Assembly: GCA_024688365.1 (NCBI GenBank)
Contig: JAILEG010000017.1
Span: forward strand, 167,254-231,253
DNA length: 64,000 nucleotides
From: Prevotella sp.
Lineage (GTDB): Bacteria > Bacteroidota > Bacteroidia > Bacteroidales > Bacteroidaceae
Direction of reading: 5' to 3'
This document shows positions 9,764-17,161 of the stretch, one piece after another; position 1 is the stretch's first letter, and each line of letters starts with the position of its first letter. The notes below the pieces were generated by a model, which did not search any database, was not told the origin of the DNA, and saw only the letters and a program-made list of their open reading frames with translations. Position numbers and translations under genes: made by a program.

Positions 9764-9827
9764 AATACTGCTGCTAAAGTACTGGAGTACTTTAGCAGCA
9801 GTATTACGGTACTTCATGTGAAGTATT
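9764..9827. repeat. 64-bp triple-palindrome element, copy 1
   Basis: Three 20-bp near-palindromes separated by 2-bp spacers (9764-9783, 9786-9805, 9808-9827). In this copy the first two units are exact reverse complements (AATACTGCTGCTAAAGTACT and its complement around GG), making a perfect 42-bp inverted repeat. It lies in the 503-bp gap 9446-9948, between the SusC promoter and the endonuclease terminator. Apart from these elements the gap shows no gene. Confidence 0.9.
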
Positions 9828-9873
9828 CTGCACCGACAGGCCTGCCAACCGACAGGAACTGGCGACACAACAC

Positions 9874-9915
9874 AAAAAAAGGCTCCGCATCACTTCCGAA
9901 GAGTGATACGGAGCC
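9874..9915 (-). terminator. Intrinsic terminator of the endonuclease gene
   Basis: On the minus strand GGCTCCGTATCACT pairs with AGTGATGCGGAGCC (one G-T type mismatch) around a short loop, followed by seven T. It lies 34 bp after the stop of the secreted endonuclease. Confidence 0.85.
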
Positions 9916-9948
9916 TTGTATCAAGATAATGTCTGCGGAACGCGGCGA

Positions 9949-11478
9949 CTACCTCACAATGAACTTCCTGCCGCCACGGACATAGATGCCGGGCTGGAGC
10001 CGCACGCCTGAAGGCTGGCGGATGCCCTGAAGGCTATAGACAGCCTCATCCGTAACAGTGCCGGTCATGACCGCAGAGATGCCGGTTGCCTCAGCATCCT
10101 CCACGTAAAGCATCGGATAGAGTGCGCCCGCCTGTGGGTCAGCATAGGCCCCGAACGACTTGTACTGCGTAGAGTACTGGATGGTGAAGTGGGCATCCGT
10201 GGTAGTGATGTCAAAGGTTCCATCGCCCTTCGGCTCAACCGTCCACTCACTTGCCTTCGTGACATCGGTCACTACATTGAAGTTCTTATGGCTTCCATCC
10301 TGGTAGAAGTAGCGTCCCTGGCTGTCCTTGATGTAATAGCCACCAGCCGACTGCTCCAGCATGAAGACTGCGTCATTGGCAGAAAGGGCTATCTTGCCAG
10401 CCTGCTCCGTCACGTTGGTTGTCTTGAGGTAGTCATATTTCCTGCCTGCCGCGACAGTGTTGGCAGCCATCAGCTGTCCGCCATTGTCAACCACGAGGAT
10501 GTAACGCTTGCCTGCCTCGGGGGCAGTGGTGGTCTTCACGAAGATGTAGTTCTGAGGCCCAACCTGTGGCTCGTCCGGATTCTCGCCCGGCTCAGTGGTG
10601 ACAGACATGTAACGACCGTCATCCGATGCTGTGGAGAGGGATGTCTCGGGATTGAACGCCACCTCCATGCTGTCGCCCCAGACGTATTCACAAAGGTTAG
10701 GGAAGTCAATGTACAGGTTGCGGTTCTGCTGCAACTTCGCAACGGCATTGTTGCGGGCAACCTCCATTGAGTCAACACGGTCGTTCCGGCTCCACTGACG
10801 GAAGAGGTCAGACGACCATTTCTGCAACGTCGGGTATGCTCCGTTCACAAGCTGATGTACACCCTCGGAGGTGAAGTTCAAGTCCTGGTAGGTGGTCGCC
10901 ATATACATATAGCTACGGCTGAACTCACCCTTGAAGCGGTCGCCCGGCTCCCACATCCTGACCAACTGCCCATTGGCATATCCTGAGCCAACCTTGTCAT
11001 AGCCTTCTCCGGCCGTACTCTTCACCTGGGTGACAACACCCATGATATAGTTGCTCTTATCACTGTTTGCCTTTGAGTCAGAAGGATAAAGGTTGTAGAG
11101 GTCGCACCAGGCATCGTTCTCAACCCCTCCCCACCAGCTCTTCGGGAAGGAGTGTTCAATGTTCATCCCATCAATGCGCCGGCCAATGTTTGTACTGCCG
11201 AAGTAGAACTTCCGGTCACTGTAGCGGTTGATGCACTCGCTGGTCTTGGGGTCACGGTCAGTGTACCAGAACCCATACCATGTGTTGTGCTTTCCGCTGC
11301 CATAGTCAAGCACATCCTTCTGCCTCATAAGCTCATGAAGGGCTTGCTTGAGCTGTTCTTTTTTCAGTCCTTTCAGCGAGGAGGCATACTGCACAAGGGC
11401 ATCGTGGTTAATTGCACCGGCCGAGGTGGTAAAGCCCAACAGCACTGATGCGAGAATCGTCTTGAGATACTTTCTCAT
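9949..11478 (-). CDS. Secreted endonuclease I family DNase with T9SS sorting domain
   Basis: 509 residues with a signal peptide (MRKYLKTILASVLLGFTTSAG). Residues 25-270 are an EndA/NucM-type beta-beta-alpha metal nuclease: WYGFWYTDRDP, then GMNIEHSFPKSWWGG with the catalytic His at 109, and CDLYNLYPSDSKAN with metal-ligand Asn. Such enzymes cut DNA and RNA without sequence preference. Residues about 310-450 form a second beta-rich module of unknown role. The end (YSLQGIRQPSGVRLQPGIYV, then GGRKFIVR) is a T9SS type A sorting domain, so the enzyme is probably a surface or extracellular DNase that feeds nucleotides or degrades biofilm DNA. Monocistronic, with its own promoter and terminator. Confidence 0.93.
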   Translation of the reverse strand: MRKYLKTILASVLLGFTTSAGAINHDALVQYASSLKGLKKEQLKQALHELMRQKDVLDYGSGKHNTWYGFWYTDRDPKTSECINRYSDRKFYFGSTNIGRRIDGMNIEHSFPKSWWGGVENDAWCDLYNLYPSDSKANSDKSNYIMGVVTQVKSTAGEGYDKVGSGYANGQLVRMWEPGDRFKGEFSRSYMYMATTYQDLNFTSEGVHQLVNGAYPTLQKWSSDLFRQWSRNDRVDSMEVARNNAVAKLQQNRNLYIDFPNLCEYVWGDSMEVAFNPETSLSTASDDGRYMSVTTEPGENPDEPQVGPQNYIFVKTTTAPEAGKRYILVVDNGGQLMAANTVAAGRKYDYLKTTNVTEQAGKIALSANDAVFMLEQSAGGYYIKDSQGRYFYQDGSHKNFNVVTDVTKASEWTVEPKGDGTFDITTTDAHFTIQYSTQYKSFGAYADPQAGALYPMLYVEDAEATGISAVMTGTVTDEAVYSLQGIRQPSGVRLQPGIYVRGGRKFIVR

Positions 11479-11652
11479 TGTCTTGTAGGTTTTTATAAGT
11501 AAAAATTGTCCATATAACGTATTGGATATAGCATTTTCATTCTGCCAGGACCATCAGGACAGGCACCCTGACTGCCCGATACGGGGGAATCGGCCAGGAG
11601 TTCCCCCTCCTTTTTGCACAGGGCCAGGAACGGCAGATGCCCCATGTTCTTT

Positions 11653-11684
11653 GCAAAGATAGGTAAAGTTGTCAATAAATGCAA
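11653..11684 (-). promoter_or_regulatory. Promoter of the endonuclease gene
   Basis: On the minus strand TTGC, exactly 19 nt, TATCTTTGC: the spacing and -7 box match the Bacteroidetes housekeeping sigma consensus. Leader of about 165 nt. A 7-bp GGGGGAA/TTCCCCC hairpin (11583-11607) lies in this leader and might be a regulatory element. Confidence 0.65.
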
Positions 11685-11739
11685 GTTTATACAGGATTTT
11701 AACAGGATCGTATCAGGCGGCAAGACAGCCGCCAATACC

Positions 11740-13131
11740 TCACATCTTACGGCAGACCAGCAGAAGATGATTGCCTGAGGCATCGGTTGTGGCAAAGAGA
11801 TAGACCTCCCCACCCTCGGCGATCTTGAGCCGCCTGCGCAGGTCGGCAACACTCATGCGGAAGTTGCGGACGGCTATGTTGGCCTTGCTGATGCCTGCCA
11901 ACGTGCGCCGGAGTTCCTTCTTGTTGAACGAGGAGACAGCCGTCAGCACGAAGCTGCGCCCTGGGAAGCTATCCACCTCCTTATCGGCGACAAAGAGATG
12001 GGAATTGGCACTGACAGCCGAGACTGGATAACGCGCTGTGAGCAGGGAGAAGCAGCCCGCCTTCATCAGCGATGGATTAGGCTCATAGAGGAACTGCCCT
12101 GCCACGGGAGTGGATGGGAGGATGTGCAGCTGGATGTCAGTATCCTCCTCAACAGTATAAGCAACCACGTCTCCATCGCTCATGCAAAAGACACGCAGGG
12201 GAGCCACGGGCATCATCTCAGCACACTTATCATGGTTCCTCCGCATCACGATAAGCAGTTCCTTACACTCATTGCGCACGGAGACGATATGCACCTCACG
12301 CACGACATCACCATTACGGTTCAGCTCCTTCACGGCACGATGCCAGTCGAGCATGGGCGAGAGCTTCAGCAGGACGGTGTCAGCCTTTGCCAGCAGCTCC
12401 TCCTCCAGTGCCAGCACATCAGGCGTGCAGTCGCTTATCAGCACCGTCTTGCCCCCATGCCCATCACGGCGGGCTGGGTCAAGGAAGATCATGGCTGCAT
12501 GGGAGAAGCTGCGCAGGAAGTCGGTACTGTCGGCATTGACCACATCGGCCTGCGTCAGACCTAAGGCAGCGAAGTTATGCCGTGCCAGGGCGCAGAGATG
12601 TTCCTGCCGCTCCACGTAGGTGGCATGGCTGAAACAGCGTGCCATGAAGGAGAAGTCGACACCAAAACCTCCGGTGAGGTCGACCAAGAGTCTCTCCATA
12701 CTCTCTTGGGGAAGGGGGACCGGAACTGCGGGAGGAAGAGGAACAGGGCTGGAAGAAGAAACCGCGGAGCAGGAAGAGTCTGTCAGACGTGCGGCAAGCT
12801 GCGCCTTATAGGTTGCGGTCTGCTCGCTGGAGCATTGCTCCATCGACAGGTGGGGCGGATAGATAATGCTGTCGTTCGCAGCCCATGACGGCAGTTTTCC
12901 ACATGCCGTCTGCCATCCTGAAAGCTGGTCAACCAGGGTAGGCATGTCAACATCAGGATAACGGTGAGCCTGGAGAAGCAGCCTGTCCCTCAGCCTTGTC
13001 CCCTCTCCAGGTGACAGAAGTCCTTTCCCCGAAAGAGAGGGCAACTGGATGTTGTGCCGGTTTAGTATTTCACGCACAAACCGCGGCAACTGCCGTTGTT
13101 CTTCCGTATGCTTGTTCGTTTGCTGTGACAT
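11740..13131 (-). CDS. SAM-dependent methyltransferase, PG_1098/THUMP-like family
   Basis: 463 residues. The N-terminal ferredoxin-like part is followed by a class I methyltransferase fold: LLVDLTGGFGVDFSFMA (SAM-binding loop), YVERQEHLCALARHN, and FLDPARRDGHGGK, a DPARR signature of this Bacteroidetes family; the C-terminus is THUMP-like (SFNKKELRRTLAGISKANIA). Probably an RNA methyltransferase; the target is unknown. Two stretches look like repeat-derived low-complexity insertions: residues about 30-46 (SLSGKGLLSPGEGTRL) and about 110-140 (Ser/Pro-rich, SSSSPVPLPPAVPVPLPQE). The last residues and stop sit 50 bp before an unusual leader for the endonuclease, without an obvious terminator. 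Confidence 0.85.
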   Translation of the reverse strand: MSQQTNKHTEEQRQLPRFVREILNRHNIQLPSLSGKGLLSPGEGTRLRDRLLLQAHRYPDVDMPTLVDQLSGWQTACGKLPSWAANDSIIYPPHLSMEQCSSEQTATYKAQLAARLTDSSCSAVSSSSPVPLPPAVPVPLPQESMERLLVDLTGGFGVDFSFMARCFSHATYVERQEHLCALARHNFAALGLTQADVVNADSTDFLRSFSHAAMIFLDPARRDGHGGKTVLISDCTPDVLALEEELLAKADTVLLKLSPMLDWHRAVKELNRNGDVVREVHIVSVRNECKELLIVMRRNHDKCAEMMPVAPLRVFCMSDGDVVAYTVEEDTDIQLHILPSTPVAGQFLYEPNPSLMKAGCFSLLTARYPVSAVSANSHLFVADKEVDSFPGRSFVLTAVSSFNKKELRRTLAGISKANIAVRNFRMSVADLRRRLKIAEGGEVYLFATTDASGNHLLLVCRKM

Positions 13132-13157
13132 ATTTGCAGGAATTGGGGAATCACGTC

Positions 13158-13215
13158 TCTTGTCCTCCCCCTTCCCGCCTTTGGGAGAGGAGTCGGGAGG
13201 GAGACTGTTGGGATG
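13158..13215. repeat. GGGAG/CTCCC-rich intergenic repeat
   Basis: A C-rich to G-rich stretch (CTCCCCCTTCCC, TTTGGGAGAGGAG, TCGGGAGGGAG) in the 104-bp gap between the peptidase and methyltransferase genes. It resembles the GGAGAGG-containing insertions in the methyltransferase and leuS coding regions, so these may be one dispersed family. Confidence 0.4.
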
Positions 13216-13235
13216 AGGGAACTGTTGAGAGACTG

Positions 13236-14045
13236 CTATTTAATTGCTTTCAAATTCTTCCTTGCCCAAGCCCTTGTACAAAGGTTGAAGTGCCACCACT
13301 CTGTGCGCAGGGGCATGAATCCGGCAAGCGTCATCACCTCACGCAGCAGACGGCGGTTGGCAAGTGCCTCAGGGGAGAGAATGCCACGGGAGAGGAGTGC
13401 CTGCTCCCTATCAATATGGCTTGCCTCACCCATGAAGTCGACTTTCACTCCCATCGGCAGCGTGTCAATACGGCATTTCGCCGCGCCATCTTTCCACTCG
13501 TCATCATCCCATGAGGCTTTGCAGAGACTGATGTCGACAGCCATACCGTAGTTGTGCATACCGCCACCGTGGGCTGGATTGGAGACATAGAAGTACTTGG
13601 ACGTGCCCTTCACAGCATCCCACATCTCCTGCTGCACGCTCATGGGGCGTGTGGCATCGAAGATGCAGAGACTCAGGTCGGGGCGACGGCGCTTCAGCTC
13701 GGCCTGCGCCTTGCGCAAAGCTTCGGCACAGGCAGGAAGAACATAGGCATCACGCAGGTCACGGTACAGCACCCGATGACAGAAATTATCACTACGGGCA
13801 TACATCAGGGCCACCTTCATGGAGGGGACAACCGTCTTTATGTCAACCAAGCCCTGGCGCTCCATCGTCGCACGCACCGCCTGCCGACGCTTGCCGGGCA
13901 AGTCTTTGCCCTGTGCTGCCACCGCCCTATGAGACTGGACAGGCACACGTTGCCCCACCCTGCCGGCTTTGACGCTGGGCTTCTGTGCCTGCGAGGTGCA
14001 TGACAGCACCAGGATCGCAAGGCTCAAAAATAGGATTCGCTTCAT
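13236..14045 (-). CDS. Peptidase M15 family, VanX-like D-Ala-D-Ala dipeptidase
   Basis: 269 residues from the ATG at 14043-14045 (MKRILFLSLAILVLSC), the better of two nearby starts because the signal sequence begins there. The Cys in LVLSC could be lipidated, though the lipobox is poor. Catalytic signatures of the zinc dipeptidase VanX/DdpX group are present: RPMSVQQEMWD, the SxHxxGxAxD-like GGMHNYGMAVDISL (His and Asp zinc ligands) and TEWWHFN (general base Glu and third ligand His). It would trim D-Ala-D-Ala or related peptidoglycan dipeptides in the periplasm. No vancomycin-resistance neighbours (ligase, dehydrogenase) are present, so cell-wall recycling is more likely than resistance. Confidence 0.85.
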   Translation of the reverse strand: MKRILFLSLAILVLSCTSQAQKPSVKAGRVGQRVPVQSHRAVAAQGKDLPGKRRQAVRATMERQGLVDIKTVVPSMKVALMYARSDNFCHRVLYRDLRDAYVLPACAEALRKAQAELKRRRPDLSLCIFDATRPMSVQQEMWDAVKGTSKYFYVSNPAHGGGMHNYGMAVDISLCKASWDDDEWKDGAAKCRIDTLPMGVKVDFMGEASHIDREQALLSRGILSPEALANRRLLREVMTLAGFMPLRTEWWHFNLCTRAWARKNLKAIK

Positions 14046-14056
14046 TCTTGTCAACT

Positions 14057-14080
14057 AAAAAAGGGGCAGCCCCTGCCTTT
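14057..14080 (-). terminator. Probable terminator of the kinase-like gene
   Basis: On the minus strand GGCAG and CTGCC form a short GC-rich stem followed after two C by six T. It sits in the 129-bp gap between the kinase-like gene and the peptidase gene. Confidence 0.5.
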
Positions 14081-14174
14081 CCTCCACAACCTGCAGGCTG
14101 CAAGAAAGCCCAGAGCCAGTCCCTGTCTTCATAATCATCATTGCCCCATGATGGGAGCCCCTCAGCCCGCGCCC

Positions 14175-15371
14175 CTACTTCAGCGCAGCCTTCTTCTGTT
14201 TCACATAGTCGCCGAAAACACGGTCAACCTCGGCGCGCTGCTCAACATCGAGCGTATCATTGGCCTGTATCAGACCACGATAATAAGCCTTGATGGACTT
14301 GTTCAGCTGGGCACGGTCGCCGGCACTGCGCTCAAAGATGCGGTCAAGGTCACGGTAAAGATTAGGCTTCATTGCGTTCATAAAGGCGAGCTTGCCTGTC
14401 GACGGAGCCTCAGCTGGAACCGCCAGGCTGTCGGCATGCTCAACAGGAGCGGCCGCAACGGTATCGGCTGGGGCCGAGGAAGCATCTGAACTGAAGACGG
14501 AGAGGATGTCGGCTTGCTCAATCTTGCTTACAATGGTGCCACCATAATTGAAGAGCAACACACCCAGCACGACCGCCACAATGGCTGTCAGAGCAGCGAC
14601 AACAGCCCCCTTGCCTATCTTCGGCATGGAGAATGATGAGCCTTCATGGTTGAAATCGGCAAGGAAATCGTCAACGCTCGGATAGCGGTCACTACGCTTG
14701 AAGGCACAGCAACGCTTGATGACCTCACTGTAAGCCAAGGTGAGGCCCATCACCTTCAAGATGGTGCCAAGCGAGTAGATGTCGGCCGTGCCATCAGCCG
14801 CCATCGTCTCGTCCTTCAGCTCAGGTGCCATGAAACGGGTGGTGTCAGCCGTAGGCTTCACATCGTCCAGCGAAAGCACGCTGAAGTCAATGAGCTTCAC
14901 ACGGTCACCCTGACGGGTAACAAGCACATTGGAAGGCTTCAGATTACGGTGAGCCACCCCCTGCTGATGGGCATACCGCAAGGCATCGGCTATCTGATTG
15001 ACGATGGCCGCCTTCTCATCATCCGTATGCTGCTCCTTGAGGTAAGCCTGCAACGTGCGCCCGTCAATGAACTCCTCCTCTATGCACAGTCCGTATTCAG
15101 CAGTCTCTACCAGCCCCTGATACCTGATGATGCCGGGGTGGTTGAGTGTCTGGCACTGCCTGAACTCCCGCTTCAGGGCATTCCGGAGCAAAGCGCGCTC
15201 CCTGTATTCCTCTTTCAGACCCTTTATGACAACAGTCTGGTCACCCTTGCGGCACTTCGCAACCAGGTTATGCCCCTGCGAGGGGATTATGTTATAATCC
15301 GTATAGCTTGCCTTTACAGGGGCATCTGCCGTCTGGGAGGTCACGTTGGCAGAGAAGTTGTTTTCGCTCAT
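14175..15371 (-). CDS. Membrane-bound serine/threonine kinase-like protein with altered catalytic loop
   Basis: 398 residues. Residues 25-245 form a eukaryotic-type protein kinase fold: invariant Lys50 in VVIKGL, the helix C Glu in LKREF, HRNLKPSNVL at 141-150, IDFSVL at 161, RFMAPELKDE at 179 and ADIYSLGTIL at 197. The catalytic HRD Asp is Asn143 (codon AAT at 14943-14945), the DFG Gly is Ser, and no Gly-rich loop is evident, so it may be a pseudokinase or a weak enzyme. One transmembrane helix (about 255-275) is followed by an extracytoplasmic tail of about 120 residues. Possible role: cell-envelope signalling with a ligand-sensing tail, by analogy with PASTA kinases, though no PASTA domain is present. 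Confidence 0.85.
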   Translation of the reverse strand: MSENNFSANVTSQTADAPVKASYTDYNIIPSQGHNLVAKCRKGDQTVVIKGLKEEYRERALLRNALKREFRQCQTLNHPGIIRYQGLVETAEYGLCIEEEFIDGRTLQAYLKEQHTDDEKAAIVNQIADALRYAHQQGVAHRNLKPSNVLVTRQGDRVKLIDFSVLSLDDVKPTADTTRFMAPELKDETMAADGTADIYSLGTILKVMGLTLAYSEVIKRCCAFKRSDRYPSVDDFLADFNHEGSSFSMPKIGKGAVVAALTAIVAVVLGVLLFNYGGTIVSKIEQADILSVFSSDASSAPADTVAAAPVEHADSLAVPAEAPSTGKLAFMNAMKPNLYRDLDRIFERSAGDRAQLNKSIKAYYRGLIQANDTLDVEQRAEVDRVFGDYVKQKKAALK

Positions 15372-15416
15372 TATATTTAGTTTGTTTGTGAATAATCGTT
15401 TTTATGCTGTCAGACC

Positions 15417-15425
15417 GCAAATTTA
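15417..15425 (-). promoter_or_regulatory. Candidate -7 box of the kinase-like gene
   Basis: TAAATTTGC on the minus strand, 46 bp before the start codon; the -33 box is not clear. Confidence 0.4.
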
Positions 15426-15754
15426 GCAAAAAAAAATGAGACAAGACAGAAAAAGCATGCGTTTAATATGGCATATAACCTGCAAAAACCTAAAATACAG
15501 TAAAATAGAAATAAACATTGACTAAGAACAGAGATATTATCCTCCCCAGCAGATAGCATCAGAAAACAGGAAAACTATAAGATTCTCTCAAAAGCAAAAA
15601 CGCAGATTAACCAAACAATATGCAAATGTTAAAATGCCACTTCTTTTACTCTACTTTGACTGAATTTATTTTTTTTGCACCAAAAACAGGACTTTTAGTC
15701 CTTGCTATAATTACAACTAACTTTTAAAAAACAATAACGAAAAAGAGACTTCTC
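15426..15754. other. AT-rich intergenic region, no gene seen
   Basis: About 330 bp rich in A and T, unlike the surrounding 50-55% GC. It holds a small hairpin (GGACTTTTAGTCC near 15690) and a T8 tract, but no coding frame or recognisable RNA. It may be the promoter region of the decayed receptor that follows. Confidence 0.5.
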
Positions 15755-16168
15755 ATGAAGCAGCCTTGATGTTGCTGTGTGGCACTTCGCTTTTCACAAA
15801 AGCTCAAAAACCTCAGCACTACATTGTAATGATTACGACATCATGTGGCAAAACTGCCTACATTGACACATGCAGAGAATCTAAAGCACAAGTCCTTCAA
15901 TAGATCCTCCCCAAAAAAGACCGAGGTAAAGCTGAAACTCTACAACTTCACCAACGAGGTGGCAGCCTCACACTTCCACACCTGTGGACTGCTGGATGCT
16001 GACATGGGCTATAAGATAAACAAGACATGGGAAGCGGGATTGTCCGCAAGAAACCTGCTGAACCACACAACCTGCTCCGTCACACAGCACTCAGGCTTCA
16101 ATACATTCGCCTCAAGCCTTCCTTTAAGGGGAAGGGAGGTTCTTATACGCCTGCTGTACAGATTATAG
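15755..16168 (+). pseudogene. Remnant of an outer membrane TonB receptor
   Basis: An ATG at 15755 opens MKQP and stops at once; a one-base shift gives LMLLCGTSLFTKAQ, a signal peptide, then about 30 residues (HYIVMITTSCGKTAYIDTC) to a stop at 15901-15903. In another frame 15845-16168 encodes the last strands of a TonB-type beta-barrel: GLLDADMGYKINKTWEAGLS, ARNLLNH and the terminal PLRGREVLIRLLYRL. The plug and most of the barrel are missing. It therefore looks like a frameshifted, internally deleted receptor gene, the only plus-strand coding trace among minus-strand genes left of 22.7 kb. Joining both pieces to one ancestor is inference. Confidence 0.6.
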
Positions 16169-16303
16169 CTCAGAGAGGAGATTTACTGCCCACAAGGGGC
16201 AGAAGGCTGCCCACAGGGTGAGCTGCAGCCCACTGAAGAGAAATGCCACACAACCCGGTCAGACCAATTGGCACAGACTTGTCCGATGGTCATGGGAGAC
16301 AAT

Positions 16304-16344
16304 CAAAGAAAAGTCCCGTAACTCCGATGCGGAGCTACGGGACT
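16304..16344 (-). terminator. Intrinsic terminator of the sdhCAB operon
   Basis: On the minus strand AGTCCCGTAGCTCCG pairs with CGGAGTTACGGGACT around a CAT loop, followed by TTTCTTT. It lies 52 bp after the sdhB stop. Confidence 0.88.
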
Positions 16345-16395
16345 CATGCTTTCATTCAACTGGGCAGCATGCCAGCTGCCACAGCAACTCATATC

Positions 16396-17154
16396 TTAGT
16401 CAGCCATCTTAGCCTTGATGAACTCACGGTTCAGACGGGCGATGTTGGCAATCTTCTCGTTCTTAGGGCAGACAGCCTCACAGGCACGGGTGTTGGTACA
16501 GTTACCGAAGCCCAGCTCATCCATCCTGGCAACCATAGCCTTGGCACGCTTGGCAGCCTCAGGACGGCCCTGTGGCAGGAGGGCCAGCTGGCTTACCTTG
16601 GAAGAGACGAAGAGCATCGCAGAACCATTCTTGCAGGCTGCGACACAGGCACCACAGCCTATGCAGGTGGCGCAGTCCATAGCTTCGTCAGCATTCTCCT
16701 TCGGAATGAGGATAGCATTGGCATCCTGTGCCTGGCCGGTACGGATGGAGGTGTAACCACCAGCCTGGATGATCTTGTCAAAGGCAGAACGGTCGACCAT
16801 GCAGTCCTTGATAACCGGGAAACCAGCCGAACGCCAAGGCTCAACGGTGATGACATCGCCATCGTTGAAACGGCGCATGTAAAGCTGGCAGGTCGTTGCG
16901 CCACGCTCAGTCTTGCCATGAGGCGTACCGTTGATGTAAAGAGAACACATACCGCAGATACCCTCGCGGCAATCGTGGTCGAACACGAACGGCTCCTCAC
17001 CAGCCTCAATCAGCTCCTCATTGAGGATGTCGAGCATCTCAAGGAATGAGGTGTCGTCCGGGATGTTCTTCATCTCATGTGTATCGAAATGACCCTGATC
17101 CTGCGGACCGTTCTGCTTCCAATACTTAATTGTGAATGATATTGTCTTTGCCAT
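16396..17154 (-). CDS. sdhB: Succinate dehydrogenase/fumarate reductase iron-sulfur subunit
   Basis: 252 residues from the ATG at 17152-17154 ([16 protein letters not shown]); the 18 codons upstream are not conserved in character and overlap the sdhA end. Cysteine clusters for three iron-sulfur centres are visible: CREGICGMC plus a later Cys for [2Fe-2S], [14 protein letters not shown], and [14 protein letters not shown] for [4Fe-4S] and [3Fe-4S]. It carries electrons between the flavin subunit and the membrane cytochrome. Last gene of sdhC-sdhA-sdhB, 7 bp after sdhA, with a strong terminator behind. In anaerobic Bacteroidales this complex normally works as fumarate reductase in succinate formation, so frdB is an equally valid name. 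Confidence 0.96.
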   Translation of the reverse strand: MAKTISFTIKYWKQNGPQDQGHFDTHEMKNIPDDTSFLEMLDILNEELIEAGEEPFVFDHDCREGICGMCSLYINGTPHGKTERGATTCQLYMRRFNDGDVITVEPWRSAGFPVIKDCMVDRSAFDKIIQAGGYTSIRTGQAQDANAILIPKENADEAMDCATCIGCGACVAACKNGSAMLFVSSKVSQLALLPQGRPEAAKRAKAMVARMDELGFGNCTNTRACEAVCPKNEKIANIARLNREFIKAKMAD

Positions 17155-17161
17155 TTTGTCT

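Noticed and set aside
11493..11852. 119-residue open frame overlapping the methyltransferase gene end
   Set aside because: It shares DNA with the methyltransferase C-terminus in another frame and with the endonuclease leader; no family character.
16100..16150. AAGGGGAAGGGAGG stretch as another GC-rich repeat copy
   Set aside because: It encodes the native barrel end (PLRGREVLIRL) of the receptor remnant, so the G/C pattern is from coding sequence.
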